From assembly GCF_003002875.1 (NCBI RefSeq), contig NZ_PVTH01000009.1:62001-126000 (forward strand): DNA of 64,000 nt, written 5' to 3'. The notes under the pieces were generated by a model. That model saw only the letters and a list, made by a program, of their open reading frames with translations. It had not been told where the DNA came from and ran no database searches. The position numbers and the translations under genes were made by a program. The stretch's first letter is position 1, and every line of letters starts with the position of its first letter. Positions 37,280 to 44,979 of the stretch are shown here, piece after piece. Source of the DNA: Arcticibacter pallidicorallinus (GTDB lineage: Bacteria > Bacteroidota > Bacteroidia > Sphingobacteriales > Sphingobacteriaceae).

Positions 37280-38248
37280 ATGATTATCAGAGTAGACGAA
37301 ACAAGAAAACAAACCATTACAGGTAAAACGATTAACGGCTTTTATCTTTCAGTTTTATTATTACATTCTCGCGCAAATGTTTTGATTCCTAAAACACAGT
37401 ACGGTACAGGATTGGGTTTTGATGCATCGCAGGTGAATTTGAAAGCAACACTTAAACGAGACGGTAAACTTTATTCCTTCTTCAATAACAACTTAGGAAT
37501 TCTAGGGCATTATAATAGCCTGCTTTCTGGTACAAAAAACTGGCTTTTAGGAACTGATTATGTAAGGCCGACGGCTGAAAACAAACACAGAAATGTAAGA
37601 ACGCTATTCGTCGAGCTGGGCGGTCATGTCAATTTAAGAGGGACAGATGAAATTGAATTTGAAGTAACGGTAGGTAGAAATACTTTTAATGCTACACATT
37701 TAGATCAGTCTGTTTGCTACATTGACGTTAACCCATCTTATTCAATCGGGAAAGAAGTCGGCATTTTTAGCACGTACAGCGAAACTATACAGGCTGGAAC
37801 GACTTCAGACCGGTTTAACTTGGGCGACAACGTTACAAAAATCGCTCTTGTTAATTTCGATGATACGGACGAAACGCAGCAGATTGTTCAAAATATGCAG
37901 ATCAGTTCTGACCGTTTTGATCAGTCTTACAATTTGGCCGAACTGATTAACAGACATAATAGAAATTTTGGTAAGGCTGCGTTTAACTATCCGTTTCCTC
38001 CTAATCAGCCTGGCAATATTTTAGAAACTTATCGCCCCGCTTACGCACAAAGTTTCGTAGTTCTTAATGATGAGGAAATTGATCAGGCGATTGTAGACTT
38101 AACCTTTGACGGTTCAAAGGTCACAAGCAGTAAGAATTACCTTGTGTATACATCTTTTGTCACTTCACTTGAAATCATTCAACGGTCACAGGCTTTAGAG
38201 GAAAAACACACTGTAGAAAACCTTAACAAGCTCCCCGTATCACTTTAA
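37280..38248 (+). CDS. Candidate major capsid protein (double jelly-roll type)
   Basis: A 322-aa protein without membrane spans or enzymatic motifs, rich in predicted beta strands. Two similar-sized beta-rich halves can be seen: residues ~1-150 (VNLKATLKRDGKLYSFF, TLFVELGGHVNLRGTDEIEFEVTV) and ~170-310 (IQAGTTSDRFNLGDNVTKIALVNFD, NYLVYTSFVTSLEIIQRS). Size and position among small membrane proteins fit the capsid protein of PM2/FLiP-type viruses. The assignment is by size, composition and context; a structure prediction would decide. The 373-aa protein downstream is the alternative capsid candidate. Confidence 0.6.
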   Translation: MIIRVDETRKQTITGKTINGFYLSVLLLHSRANVLIPKTQYGTGLGFDASQVNLKATLKRDGKLYSFFNNNLGILGHYNSLLSGTKNWLLGTDYVRPTAENKHRNVRTLFVELGGHVNLRGTDEIEFEVTVGRNTFNATHLDQSVCYIDVNPSYSIGKEVGIFSTYSETIQAGTTSDRFNLGDNVTKIALVNFDDTDETQQIVQNMQISSDRFDQSYNLAELINRHNRNFGKAAFNYPFPPNQPGNILETYRPAYAQSFVVLNDEEIDQAIVDLTFDGSKVTSSKNYLVYTSFVTSLEIIQRSQALEEKHTVENLNKLPVSL

Positions 38249-38251
38249 AAA

Positions 38252-38389
38252 ATGTCTTTTCTAAAGAACATCTTTACAAAGAAAAAAGGCGGATTCTTAG
38301 GTAAAATTGTAAAAGGTGTTACAGGTATTAATAAAATGATACCTGTAAGTTCACTTTCCAAAAAGATTCTTAAACGAGTTACAAAATGA
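38252..38389 (+). CDS. Small amphipathic element protein, paralogous to the next gene's N-terminus
   Basis: 45 aa, starting MSFLKNIFTKKKGGFLGKIV and ending in a basic amphipathic stretch. The first ~20 residues resemble those of the next gene (MSFLKNLFKTKEGGTKIGNL), at DNA level too. ATGA overlap with that gene. Likely membrane-associated virion proteins that arose by tandem duplication. Confidence 0.6.
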   Translation: MSFLKNIFTKKKGGFLGKIVKGVTGINKMIPVSSLSKKILKRVTK

Positions 38390-38877
38390 GTTTTTTAAAG
38401 AATCTTTTCAAAACGAAAGAAGGCGGTACCAAAATAGGGAACCTTATTAGAAAAGTAGCGAAGCCAGCAGTTAAAGCAATTGCTGGCGGAGTAGGTACTT
38501 TGGTAGGTGGACCCGCTGGGGCTGCTCTCGGTGCGAAAATCGGTGGTGCTATTGCAGGGGGTATTGCTAACGGCAAAAACCTAAAACAGGCGCAACCAGA
38601 ACCGGAATCAGAAAGTACACAACACGAAGTAAGCGCAGAAATGGCGCAAACGTCACAGGAACCTTTATCAGTTAACCCACAAATCATGTCAGATACAAGC
38701 GATAAGAGAAGTATTATCGACGAAATCGCAGCGTCCGTAAAATGGCAAGGCTCAGGCGGTAATACAAACGAAGTGTCATTTGGCAGTCAGTCCCCACAGG
38801 CTGCCAGCGATGACAAAACTATTTTATTTGCAGTCATGGGACTAGCTGCAATTGTTTTACTTAATAACAAACGTTAA
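38386..38877 (+). CDS. Glycine-zipper membrane protein (candidate virion protein)
   Basis: 163 aa: an amphipathic N-terminus (MSFLKNLFKTKEGG), a glycine-zipper membrane region (AIAGGVGTLVGGPAGAALG and following GGAIAGG), a polar middle, and a C-terminal span (TILFAVMGLAAIVLLNNKR). The design suits insertion into or bending of a lipid bilayer, as expected for an internal-membrane phage. Not matched to a named family. Confidence 0.65.
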   Translation: MSFLKNLFKTKEGGTKIGNLIRKVAKPAVKAIAGGVGTLVGGPAGAALGAKIGGAIAGGIANGKNLKQAQPEPESESTQHEVSAEMAQTSQEPLSVNPQIMSDTSDKRSIIDEIAASVKWQGSGGNTNEVSFGSQSPQAASDDKTILFAVMGLAAIVLLNNKR

Positions 38878-38878
38878 A

Positions 38879-39268
38879 ATGAGATTACCCGAATTTTGTC
38901 ACTCTTTAGCAGAGCGATTTGCTCCAATGTCTGAACGATCATCAGTAGAATTACAGACAAAAGCATCAGAAAACTACATGAAATTGCTTAATCAAGTAGA
39001 AGAAAAGCAAAGGATTATAGAAAGCAATAAAACGATACAAGAAGCAATAGACAGCCCGTCTATCTCCGATGCGGAGAAAACACTTCTACTCGAAAAATTG
39101 CAGCATGCACCAAAATTAACAATTACCGAAAAGGTAATTGAATTATCGGAAAAATGGTGGTTTCGCTATATTCTCTCCGCACTATTTGTATATGTGCAAC
39201 CGAAAATTCAGCAGTATTTAAACCCCGCTCCTGACAGGCAGGAGCCAGAGTACGAGGAAAACAGGTAA
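38879..39268 (+). CDS. Membrane protein with coiled-coil N-terminus
   Basis: 129 aa from the ATG at 38879. Helical coiled-coil-like region (SSVELQTKASENYMKLLNQVEEKQRIIESNKTIQEA) then a membrane span near the C-terminus (WWFRYILSALFVYV). Starts 1 nt after the upstream stop. Unknown; probably structural. Confidence 0.6.
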   Translation: MRLPEFCHSLAERFAPMSERSSVELQTKASENYMKLLNQVEEKQRIIESNKTIQEAIDSPSISDAEKTLLLEKLQHAPKLTITEKVIELSEKWWFRYILSALFVYVQPKIQQYLNPAPDRQEPEYEENR

Positions 39269-39281
39269 ACGTTCAACGGTT

Positions 39282-39310
39282 TAAAATAGGGGTCTAAGAC
39301 CCCTATTTTA
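39282..39310. terminator. Perfect 14-bp inverted repeat, bidirectional terminator-like
   Basis: TAAAATAGGGGTCT (39282-39295), one base, then its exact reverse complement to 39310. G/C core with A/T flanks, between two structural genes and 16 nt before the next start. May end or attenuate transcription in mid-operon, or be a protein/packaging site. Confidence 0.6.
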
Positions 39311-39326
39311 GTTTAAAGCAATATTT

Positions 39327-39833
39327 ATGCAAATCGATAAATTATTAAAAAACAACTGGCTTTTAGTCGCCCTAGGCGGTCTAGGCCTATATACCCTAAA
39401 GAAAGCAGCTGACGTTGGTACGGCTGCTGTTAATGGCGTAGGTTCTGCTGTTAATGCGGTCACGCCTGCAGCTGATAAAACCAGTAGCACGACTAATAGC
39501 GTAATTGAAACCTTAAATTCACAGACATCAGTTAAAAAGGCTTTAACAGTTGCCGTACAGAATCAGGCTAATATATTATACGGCTATTTAAGAGGGTTTA
39601 CCATACTTCCCGCAGAGCGCAACAAAGGAATTAAAGCTGTATTTGACGCAATGACTACTACGGATATGATCAAAGCTTTACATGTTGCTTATGGCCTACG
39701 ACCCACTTACGATAACTGGATTATGTTGGGTTTTAAAAAATATGATATGGTTATGGCGTTGAAATCAGATCTTTCTGAGGCGGACTTTAAAGCCATATGT
39801 TACCCTAAACTACATAAAGCAGGCTTAGTATAA
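39327..39833 (+). CDS. Membrane-anchored helical protein of the element
   Basis: 168 aa. One N-terminal span (NWLLVALGGLGLYTLKKAA), an Ala/Thr/Ser-rich linker and a C-terminal helical domain (KAVFDAMTTTDMIKALHVAYGLRP, YDMVMALKSDLSEADF) that recalls annexin-like helical repeats seen in other Bacteroidetes phage/conjugation proteins. Stop overlaps the next start (TAATG). Confidence 0.6.
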   Translation: MQIDKLLKNNWLLVALGGLGLYTLKKAADVGTAAVNGVGSAVNAVTPAADKTSSTTNSVIETLNSQTSVKKALTVAVQNQANILYGYLRGFTILPAERNKGIKAVFDAMTTTDMIKALHVAYGLRPTYDNWIMLGFKKYDMVMALKSDLSEADFKAICYPKLHKAGLV

Positions 39834-40249
39834 TGGAAAATCAAGAAATTTTATCACTTGGGTACATTAGACAGTACCTAGAAAAAAACTACGCAGGACG
39901 TAGAATAAAAAGTATTACCCCGTACAGCTTCACAGTTGGAAGCGACCATAATAACGAGGGGTTGCAACTACATTTAGGCATTGAAAAGGCATTGTTTTAC
40001 GGACACTTGTATCTCTCAATCAATCCGAACGATAAAAATTTACAAGAAGAGAAAATTGTAATAAAATACAGGTCTTACTTTAATCACACACCGTACTTCA
40101 AACATATTACCCGCTTTGTAGAAAAAGAAAATCTGATAAATGAAAGTAGCTCGTCAATAGAGCTTTTTGATAGCTTGGAAATCGCTCAGCAAAGCACTAA
40201 GTATGACTTTTACTTTACATTCATAGGGTTTAAAATCGATTTCATATAA
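39833..40249 (+). CDS. Element protein, unknown, beta-rich
   Basis: 138 aa with no span or motif I recognise; segments such as RRIKSITPYSFTVGSD and YDFYFTFIGFKIDF suggest alternating strands. Coupled at both ends by TAATG overlaps in the structural cluster. Could be a minor virion or assembly protein. Confidence 0.55.
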   Translation: MENQEILSLGYIRQYLEKNYAGRRIKSITPYSFTVGSDHNNEGLQLHLGIEKALFYGHLYLSINPNDKNLQEEKIVIKYRSYFNHTPYFKHITRFVEKENLINESSSSIELFDSLEIAQQSTKYDFYFTFIGFKIDFI

Positions 40250-40488
40250 TGAGCTATTTCAAATTAGATCGCCCTTTGTACCGTAAGCAGGTGCAAAGGA
40301 GAAAAACAATGCAACCCAAAAAAACACAGGGTACTGTTTTTAAGATCATCGGCTATGATGCCTTTGTGAAAAAATATTCAGTAGCCGTCTTTATCAATTC
40401 CACATATTACGGTACAAAACTAATGACAAAGGCAGAAATGGAAAGCTTCAAAGTTCGTACTATCGAAAACAAAAAGACAAGAAAATGA
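40249..40488 (+). CDS. Small basic element protein
   Basis: 79 aa, Lys/Arg-rich (YRKQVQRRKTMQPKKTQG), then a short beta-like stretch (YSVAVFINSTYYGTKL). Overlaps the next gene's ATG. Unknown. Confidence 0.55.
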   Translation: MSYFKLDRPLYRKQVQRRKTMQPKKTQGTVFKIIGYDAFVKKYSVAVFINSTYYGTKLMTKAEMESFKVRTIENKKTRK

Positions 40489-41606
40489 GCGGTTTAGCAT
40501 TTCAAAAACTCAATGGCGAAGGAACCAAAGCCTACGACCAGATACAAAAATTACAAGAACTAATAAACGAAACAGCAAAGCTGAACTTTCCCGACGTTTG
40601 GAAAGAAGCAAAAATGTTTGCTGGTGATCGTGTTTTAATACCTGTGTCAAAAACGTGGGTATACACACAGGAAGAGAACGATAACAGGGCAATAGATTTT
40701 CAAGGCAGATATTACGGCCGTTTCACTATCTGCCAAAACCTGACCACACAAGCAAAAAATGGCGGTTCCCTCTGTTCAACCCTCCAACTATATGACGGCT
40801 TAGAAGTGGTTTTAAGGCGGACGATTTCAAATTTCGAAGACGATGCGTATAGTCAAACAAATGATACCTATTGCTTACAAGGCTTTGCAACTAGTAGCAG
40901 ATTCTTGAAAACAGGCGGAGGGAAAACAATGGAGGGTTCCGTAACTATATCATTTATAGGGTTTCAATTAGGCGAAGCCGTACCCGCACCTGACGCACCT
41001 ACGTTAGATGTCTTTTTAAATGGGCTGATGTATGAAGAGTATGAAATCAGTTTCGGAAATGATTACTCCTATCAGACACTAAAACCTACTATGCTCTTTG
41101 AGGGCGGTTTATATTACCTTAGAAAAAAGGAACAATTTAGAACCCTTTACGGAGGTCTTTCCCTCGGCACTATTGAAAATCAATTTCAAAATCAAAAGGG
41201 CAAAGGAAATGAAGAGTTGATGTCTGGCTATTATTCACCGAATCCCGAAATGCGGTGGGCGTTATCTCTACAGCGTTATTATGCGGGTCAAGCTTGGCAT
41301 GTGACAAATAACGTTGAATCATTAGCAGGTAAATCCGTTTGCTTTTCAGCTAACGGAGGAATAGACTTTACTCTTCCAGAAACATACGGCAATATTGGAA
41401 TGATTTCAAACTTCTATGCATGCTATGTCGATGCGGATTTAAACGAGTATATGATATTTAAGCCTGCCGAATCTTGGGGCGAAAATATCCAGATTGAAAT
41501 AAACGGCACAAAGTATAACAGCAAAGATATCACACCAATACGCAGGGTAATAAATGAAAATACAGGTTATCCCGAACAATTTTGGGTTACAATAACACAG
41601 ATATGA
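40485..41606 (+). CDS. Candidate spike/receptor-binding or second capsid protein
   Basis: A 373-aa beta-rich protein, the largest structural candidate besides the one at 37280. Residues ~1-45 may form an N-terminal helix (AYDQIQKLQELINETAKL), the rest is aromatic- and Gly-rich (FEGGLYYLRKKEQFRTLYGGLSLG, SGYYSPNPEMRWALSLQRYYAG). No recognised domain. Position just before the lysis genes suits a vertex/spike protein. ATGA overlaps on both sides. Confidence 0.5.
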   Translation: MSGLAFQKLNGEGTKAYDQIQKLQELINETAKLNFPDVWKEAKMFAGDRVLIPVSKTWVYTQEENDNRAIDFQGRYYGRFTICQNLTTQAKNGGSLCSTLQLYDGLEVVLRRTISNFEDDAYSQTNDTYCLQGFATSSRFLKTGGGKTMEGSVTISFIGFQLGEAVPAPDAPTLDVFLNGLMYEEYEISFGNDYSYQTLKPTMLFEGGLYYLRKKEQFRTLYGGLSLGTIENQFQNQKGKGNEELMSGYYSPNPEMRWALSLQRYYAGQAWHVTNNVESLAGKSVCFSANGGIDFTLPETYGNIGMISNFYACYVDADLNEYMIFKPAESWGENIQIEINGTKYNSKDITPIRRVINENTGYPEQFWVTITQI

Positions 41607-42055
41607 AGCCATCAAAACAATGCGCAGATTTTATAAAACTTAGGGAAAAATGTACGCTCTATGTAATCAAAGTAGGAGGAATAAATACAATTGGTTGGGG
41701 TCACACAATATTAAAATCGGAAAGCCATATGTTAAACAAAGGCTTCCGATTGACCCAAAAACAGGCAGATGACCTATTCTACAATGATCTTTGTAAGCAT
41801 TCCCCTATTGTAGACAAAGCAATCAAAGTGCCTTTAAACCAGCATCAATACGATGCGCTTGTAAGTATCGCTTTTAACTTCGGCCATATTAAGACGCAAT
41901 TAGCAAAAGTCCTTAATATGGGATTTCCAGCTAAATCAGTAGCAGAAACAATTATTGCGCTCAATTCCTCGGGCTTTCTTAAAAAGTCAAGGAAGGCAGA
42001 TGCGCACCTTTTCCTAACAGGGCAATACATTGACCCGCAGAAATTTAAAGCATGA
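41603..42055 (+). CDS. GH24-type lysozyme (endolysin) with missing catalytic Asp
   Basis: 150 aa from the ATG at 41603, which overlaps the previous stop (ATGA). Catalytic Glu is E15 (KLREKCTLY), and TIGWGHT (29-35) is the GH24 signature containing the T26-equivalent Thr. Between them family members have Y-x-D; here the segment reads VIKVGG and is one residue shorter, so the usual Asp is absent. QHQYDALVSIAFNFG is the second conserved block. No signal peptide, so release would need a holin. Confidence 0.82.
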   Translation: MKPSKQCADFIKLREKCTLYVIKVGGINTIGWGHTILKSESHMLNKGFRLTQKQADDLFYNDLCKHSPIVDKAIKVPLNQHQYDALVSIAFNFGHIKTQLAKVLNMGFPAKSVAETIIALNSSGFLKKSRKADAHLFLTGQYIDPQKFKA

Positions 42056-42591
42056 AACAAGTATATTATAACGTAGTGCAGAAACGCTATGGAAACGCAA
42101 AAGAATTCTTTAACAAAGTAAATAACATTTGTATTGAGCTAGGTATAAGTAACTCTGACTGGTTATGTGATTTAATGCACGTGGAAACGGCTGGAACCTT
42201 TAGAGTTGACATAAAAAACCAATACAGTTCAGCCACAGGCCTAATACAGTTTTTGGAATCGACTGCTATCGATCTAGGTACCACAACTGCAAAACTAAGG
42301 CTTATGAGCAATCTAACACAGTTAGATTATGTCAGAAAGTACTTAAAACAAAAGATTGCAAAGCATGGTAAACCCTTAAGCTATTTTGATACTTATTGCC
42401 TGGTCTTTTATCCTGCTTGGGTGCGTCAACCAGATTCGGCAAAACTTCCAGATTCTTCCTATGCCGTTAACAAGGGTATAGACCTGAACAAAGATAAAAT
42501 CATCACACGTGGCGAGTTTCGCCAATGGGCGGAAAAACAAGTCGGTATAGTATCACTACCAATAAGCGACAATTACAACTTGGTTTTTTAG
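42052..42591 (+). CDS. Lytic transglycosylase-like protein with C-terminal EF-hand
   Basis: 179 aa. LMHVETAGTF (catalytic E45) and SSATGLIQFLES form the lysozyme-like transglycosylase active-site pattern. Residues 144-155 (DLNKDKIITRGE) are a canonical 12-residue EF-hand loop, suggesting calcium dependence. Lacks a signal peptide. With the GH24 enzyme next door, one could act at lysis and the other in the virion at entry, as in FLiP and PM2-type phages. Confidence 0.8.
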   Translation: MKQVYYNVVQKRYGNAKEFFNKVNNICIELGISNSDWLCDLMHVETAGTFRVDIKNQYSSATGLIQFLESTAIDLGTTTAKLRLMSNLTQLDYVRKYLKQKIAKHGKPLSYFDTYCLVFYPAWVRQPDSAKLPDSSYAVNKGIDLNKDKIITRGEFRQWAEKQVGIVSLPISDNYNLVF

Positions 42592-42635
42592 CTGCTGTTG
42601 CTGCATCCGTATACTATGCCGTCAAAAAGCGGTAA
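42525..42635 (+). CDS. 36-aa membrane peptide overlapping the transglycosylase 3' end
   Basis: Frame +2 relative to the transglycosylase. Begins MGGKTSRYSITTNKRQ, then one span (LQLGFLAAVAASVYYAV) and a KKR end. It continues 44 nt past the enzyme's stop, where it would otherwise be non-coding. Similar in style to the other single-span peptides here. Holin-like role possible. Confidence 0.45.
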   Translation: MGGKTSRYSITTNKRQLQLGFLAAVAASVYYAVKKR

Positions 42636-42703
42636 CAGCTCTTTACCTTAAATACTTATTCTTGGGGTGCATCAGTACCCCGTACTACTTTCATTACTTT
42701 GCT

Positions 42704-43081
42704 ATGAAAAAGGTTGAAAAAAAACCTAGTAGCTATATTATTGCTGTTGATTATACAGCAGGATTTCAAAAGTTTCACCTCAATTCATTTGAAAACACTT
42801 CCCTATTCTTTCTTAGAAAATCAGTAGAAATTGAATTGTTTAGCAGGATTGTAAATCACAAACAATTATCAGCTTTGATTGATAATGCAAAATTTCATGA
42901 CCCTGCTGATAATGTCAATCTACTAAACTGTGATTCTGATCTGCTGATAGCTGTTAAAAAAGCAATAGATATTGAACTGCAGCTCCGTAACAGTTCGCCA
43001 CACTTCATAAATGAACGTGCAGAAAAAAAAGATATAGAAAAGCAGGAAAATAAATACAGCCAATTATCTATAGGATTATGA
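42704..43081 (+). CDS. Element protein upstream of rep, unknown
   Basis: 125 aa from the ATG at 42704 (an in-frame TTG lies at 42662). Mixed alpha/beta with a charged C-terminal helix (FINERAEKKDIEKQENKYS). Its stop overlaps the rep start (ATGA), so it may regulate or assist replication, for example as an ssDNA-binding or accessory protein; this is only positional. A GGGGT/ACCCC hairpin precedes it at 42664-42681. Confidence 0.55.
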   Translation: MKKVEKKPSSYIIAVDYTAGFQKFHLNSFENTSLFFLRKSVEIELFSRIVNHKQLSALIDNAKFHDPADNVNLLNCDSDLLIAVKKAIDIELQLRNSSPHFINERAEKKDIEKQENKYSQLSIGL

Positions 43082-44424
43082 TAGATACAGTACATTTTAG
43101 GATTCATGACTTACAAAAAAATGCAAAACTTAAACATCAGTTATCAACTACCGACAAAAAAGGAAGTACCACAGCGGAAATTTCACAAAGTACTCTTGAG
43201 TCTTTACAAGGCGATAAAATACGCGTACATCTTTTTCACGATAGCGGTAACATTCTGCCTCTTGTTCGCCGTTCTAATCTTAATATCCCCTCTTCTCATT
43301 ATTCTGTTTCTTATGTTATACATGAGATAAGGGACTACATAGAATTCAACGTTGCAATTCCCAAATATGAATGGGGTACAAACATTTTGCAGTACATCCC
43401 CTATTATGATCAATCACCGCAGGCAATGTTTAATTTGCTACGTTCATTCTTCTTTAAGTTCTTTAAAAATTTCACGTGCGATCCAGACACAGCAGATATT
43501 GAAATCGTGCGTTTGGATATGTGCTATAATCAATTTTTTGTAGACAAAAATCAAGCCTTAACATATTTAAACTGTCAAAAAGAACTGGCGGTAAAATACG
43601 CTCGCAGCTCAAAGAACAATTATAGAACATACGAAACATCTTTGTTTTATCAGACAAGGCGGTACACCTTCAAAATCTATCATAAGGGAACCGAATTCAC
43701 CGCAAACGATAAAAAAGAATTAGCGAAGCATAAAGTAACAAATCTTAGCATCCCGAAACTACAGTATGAAGCCGATAGGATTTTGCGGTACGAAATGACA
43801 TTCAGACCCTCCTATTTCGACTATGTACTGAAAAACGATATAGTATTCAAAGAGGGTAAAAAATCATCTTACACAGACGTTTTTACCCGTATGCTGCGCC
43901 ATAACAACGTAACAGCTTCAAAGGTTATAGATTCATTCAAAAGAAAACAACTATCTTTTTATCTTAAGTCGCTTTGGGACGTTCCCGTCTCCGATCTTAA
44001 TCAATACATAGAAAATCATCAAGCAACTTTTAACAATGATCTGTTTTTCTGCATGTATGAACGATTCTGGAAAAAAGTACAGGATTATCAGCTAAATATA
44101 CCGATGACACCTTATGATGTTCTAGCAAAAATTAATGAACATAACGGCTTCGTAGATACTAAAAATCAATTTGCAGCCAAAAAGCAAAAACAAAGCCCAA
44201 AAGAACATAACAGGCTTCTAATATTAGCTATGCTTTCGCAATACATGGATGTTGAAAACCTAAAAAAATACCTCCCAAAAAGTAGCTTCTTCAGGATGAA
44301 AGCAGAGCTAAACAAACTAGGAATCAATATGTATAATAATAACCATACCATCCCCGCCCCTCCTACGGATTATTTAGAATATAAATATATATTTGGAAAT
44401 AAATTTAACCTAACCTTAAAATGA
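43078..44424 (+). CDS. Replication initiation protein, phage gene II/X-like (rolling circle)
   Basis: 448 aa. Matches the phage/plasmid replication family related to filamentous-phage gene II: start MIDTVHFRI, central IEFNVAIPKYEWGTNILQY, IEIVRLDMCYNQFF, TSLFYQTRRYTFKIYHKGTEF and ILRYEMTFR. gpII nicks one strand to start rolling-circle synthesis; the same role is inferred here. The catalytic Tyr cannot be picked with certainty. Such proteins are common in Bacteroidetes plasmids and small phages. ATGA overlaps at both ends. Confidence 0.8.
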   Translation: MIDTVHFRIHDLQKNAKLKHQLSTTDKKGSTTAEISQSTLESLQGDKIRVHLFHDSGNILPLVRRSNLNIPSSHYSVSYVIHEIRDYIEFNVAIPKYEWGTNILQYIPYYDQSPQAMFNLLRSFFFKFFKNFTCDPDTADIEIVRLDMCYNQFFVDKNQALTYLNCQKELAVKYARSSKNNYRTYETSLFYQTRRYTFKIYHKGTEFTANDKKELAKHKVTNLSIPKLQYEADRILRYEMTFRPSYFDYVLKNDIVFKEGKKSSYTDVFTRMLRHNNVTASKVIDSFKRKQLSFYLKSLWDVPVSDLNQYIENHQATFNNDLFFCMYERFWKKVQDYQLNIPMTPYDVLAKINEHNGFVDTKNQFAAKKQKQSPKEHNRLLILAMLSQYMDVENLKKYLPKSSFFRMKAELNKLGINMYNNNHTIPAPPTDYLEYKYIFGNKFNLTLK

Positions 44425-44861
44425 AGCGACTTATTTTTGCTGTAGCGTTTATAATGCTTGTAGCAACTGCATTTGGACAAAAGCGGATTTCCGCTACAAA
44501 TCAAGAACTCCAAAAATTCTGTACCAACTATGTCAATTATATAAGAACTGACAGTCGTACACTCGTGGCGTTACTTATCGACTACCCTATAACGGTTTCT
44601 ATAGAAAATAAGCAAGTTGAGATAAAAGATTTTCAGGAATTATTGAAGGTATATGATAAAGTATTTTATCCAGCCTTTAAGCGAATAATTTTAAATAGTT
44701 CTTTTTCAAATTATAGATACATGGACGGCTATCTAGTAACAGCCAACGGAGAGTTGTTTATTTGTAATGCCAATAACCCTGATGCTGAAGGAACTAAGTT
44801 TAAAATTTTCGCAGTACATAATGACCCTTCCTTTTATTATAGTAATGGCATTTTTAAGTAG
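44421..44861 (+). CDS. Exported protein at element end, unknown (accessory gene?)
   Basis: 146 aa with a clear signal peptide (MKRLIFAVAFIMLVATAFGQ) and a compact globular remainder (QELQKFCTNYVNYI ... YLVTANGELFICNANN). Possibly an NTF2-like fold, not certain. Starts within the rep stop and ends at the element's terminator. A secreted, non-structural product would suit a lysogenic-conversion gene. Confidence 0.6.
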   Translation: MKRLIFAVAFIMLVATAFGQKRISATNQELQKFCTNYVNYIRTDSRTLVALLIDYPITVSIENKQVEIKDFQELLKVYDKVFYPAFKRIILNSSFSNYRYMDGYLVTANGELFICNANNPDAEGTKFKIFAVHNDPSFYYSNGIFK

Positions 44862-44864
44862 AAA

Positions 44865-44900
44865 AATTAAATAAAATGACGAAAGTCATTTTATTTAATT
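44865..44900 (+). terminator. 16-bp hairpin terminator at the end of the element's operon
   Basis: AATTAAATAAAATGAC, a GAAA loop, and the exact reverse complement. Starts 3 nt after the last stop codon. The stem ends in a T-rich stretch, so it can end transcription; the symmetry allows both directions. Confidence 0.8.
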
Positions 44901-44919
44901 GCTCAAAAGTTTATATTTG
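44889..44919 (+). promoter_or_regulatory. Candidate promoter directed out of the right end
   Basis: TATATTTG at 44912-44919 is a good -7 element; 19 nt upstream stands TTTT rather than TTTG. In the integrated form it points at convergent host genes. In the circular form it would face the leader of the first element gene. Confidence 0.35.
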
Positions 44920-44944
44920 ATCATCACATTTCGGAAACGGAACA

Positions 44945-44956
44945 CGTTCTTTAACT
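44945..44956 (+). promoter_or_regulatory. Second boxA-like motif
   Basis: CGTTCTTTAACT, close to E. coli boxA TGCTCTTTAACA. Downstream of the candidate promoter and upstream of attR; on the excised circle it precedes the first boxA-like motif in the same leader. Confidence 0.35.
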
Positions 44957-44979
44957 TACACTAGAAAATCATAATTTAT

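Noticed and set aside
42636-42649. Third boxA-like motif (AGCTCTTTACC) before the gene at 42704
   Set aside because: Match is weaker (ACC instead of AAC) and it lies mid-operon; not enough to claim.
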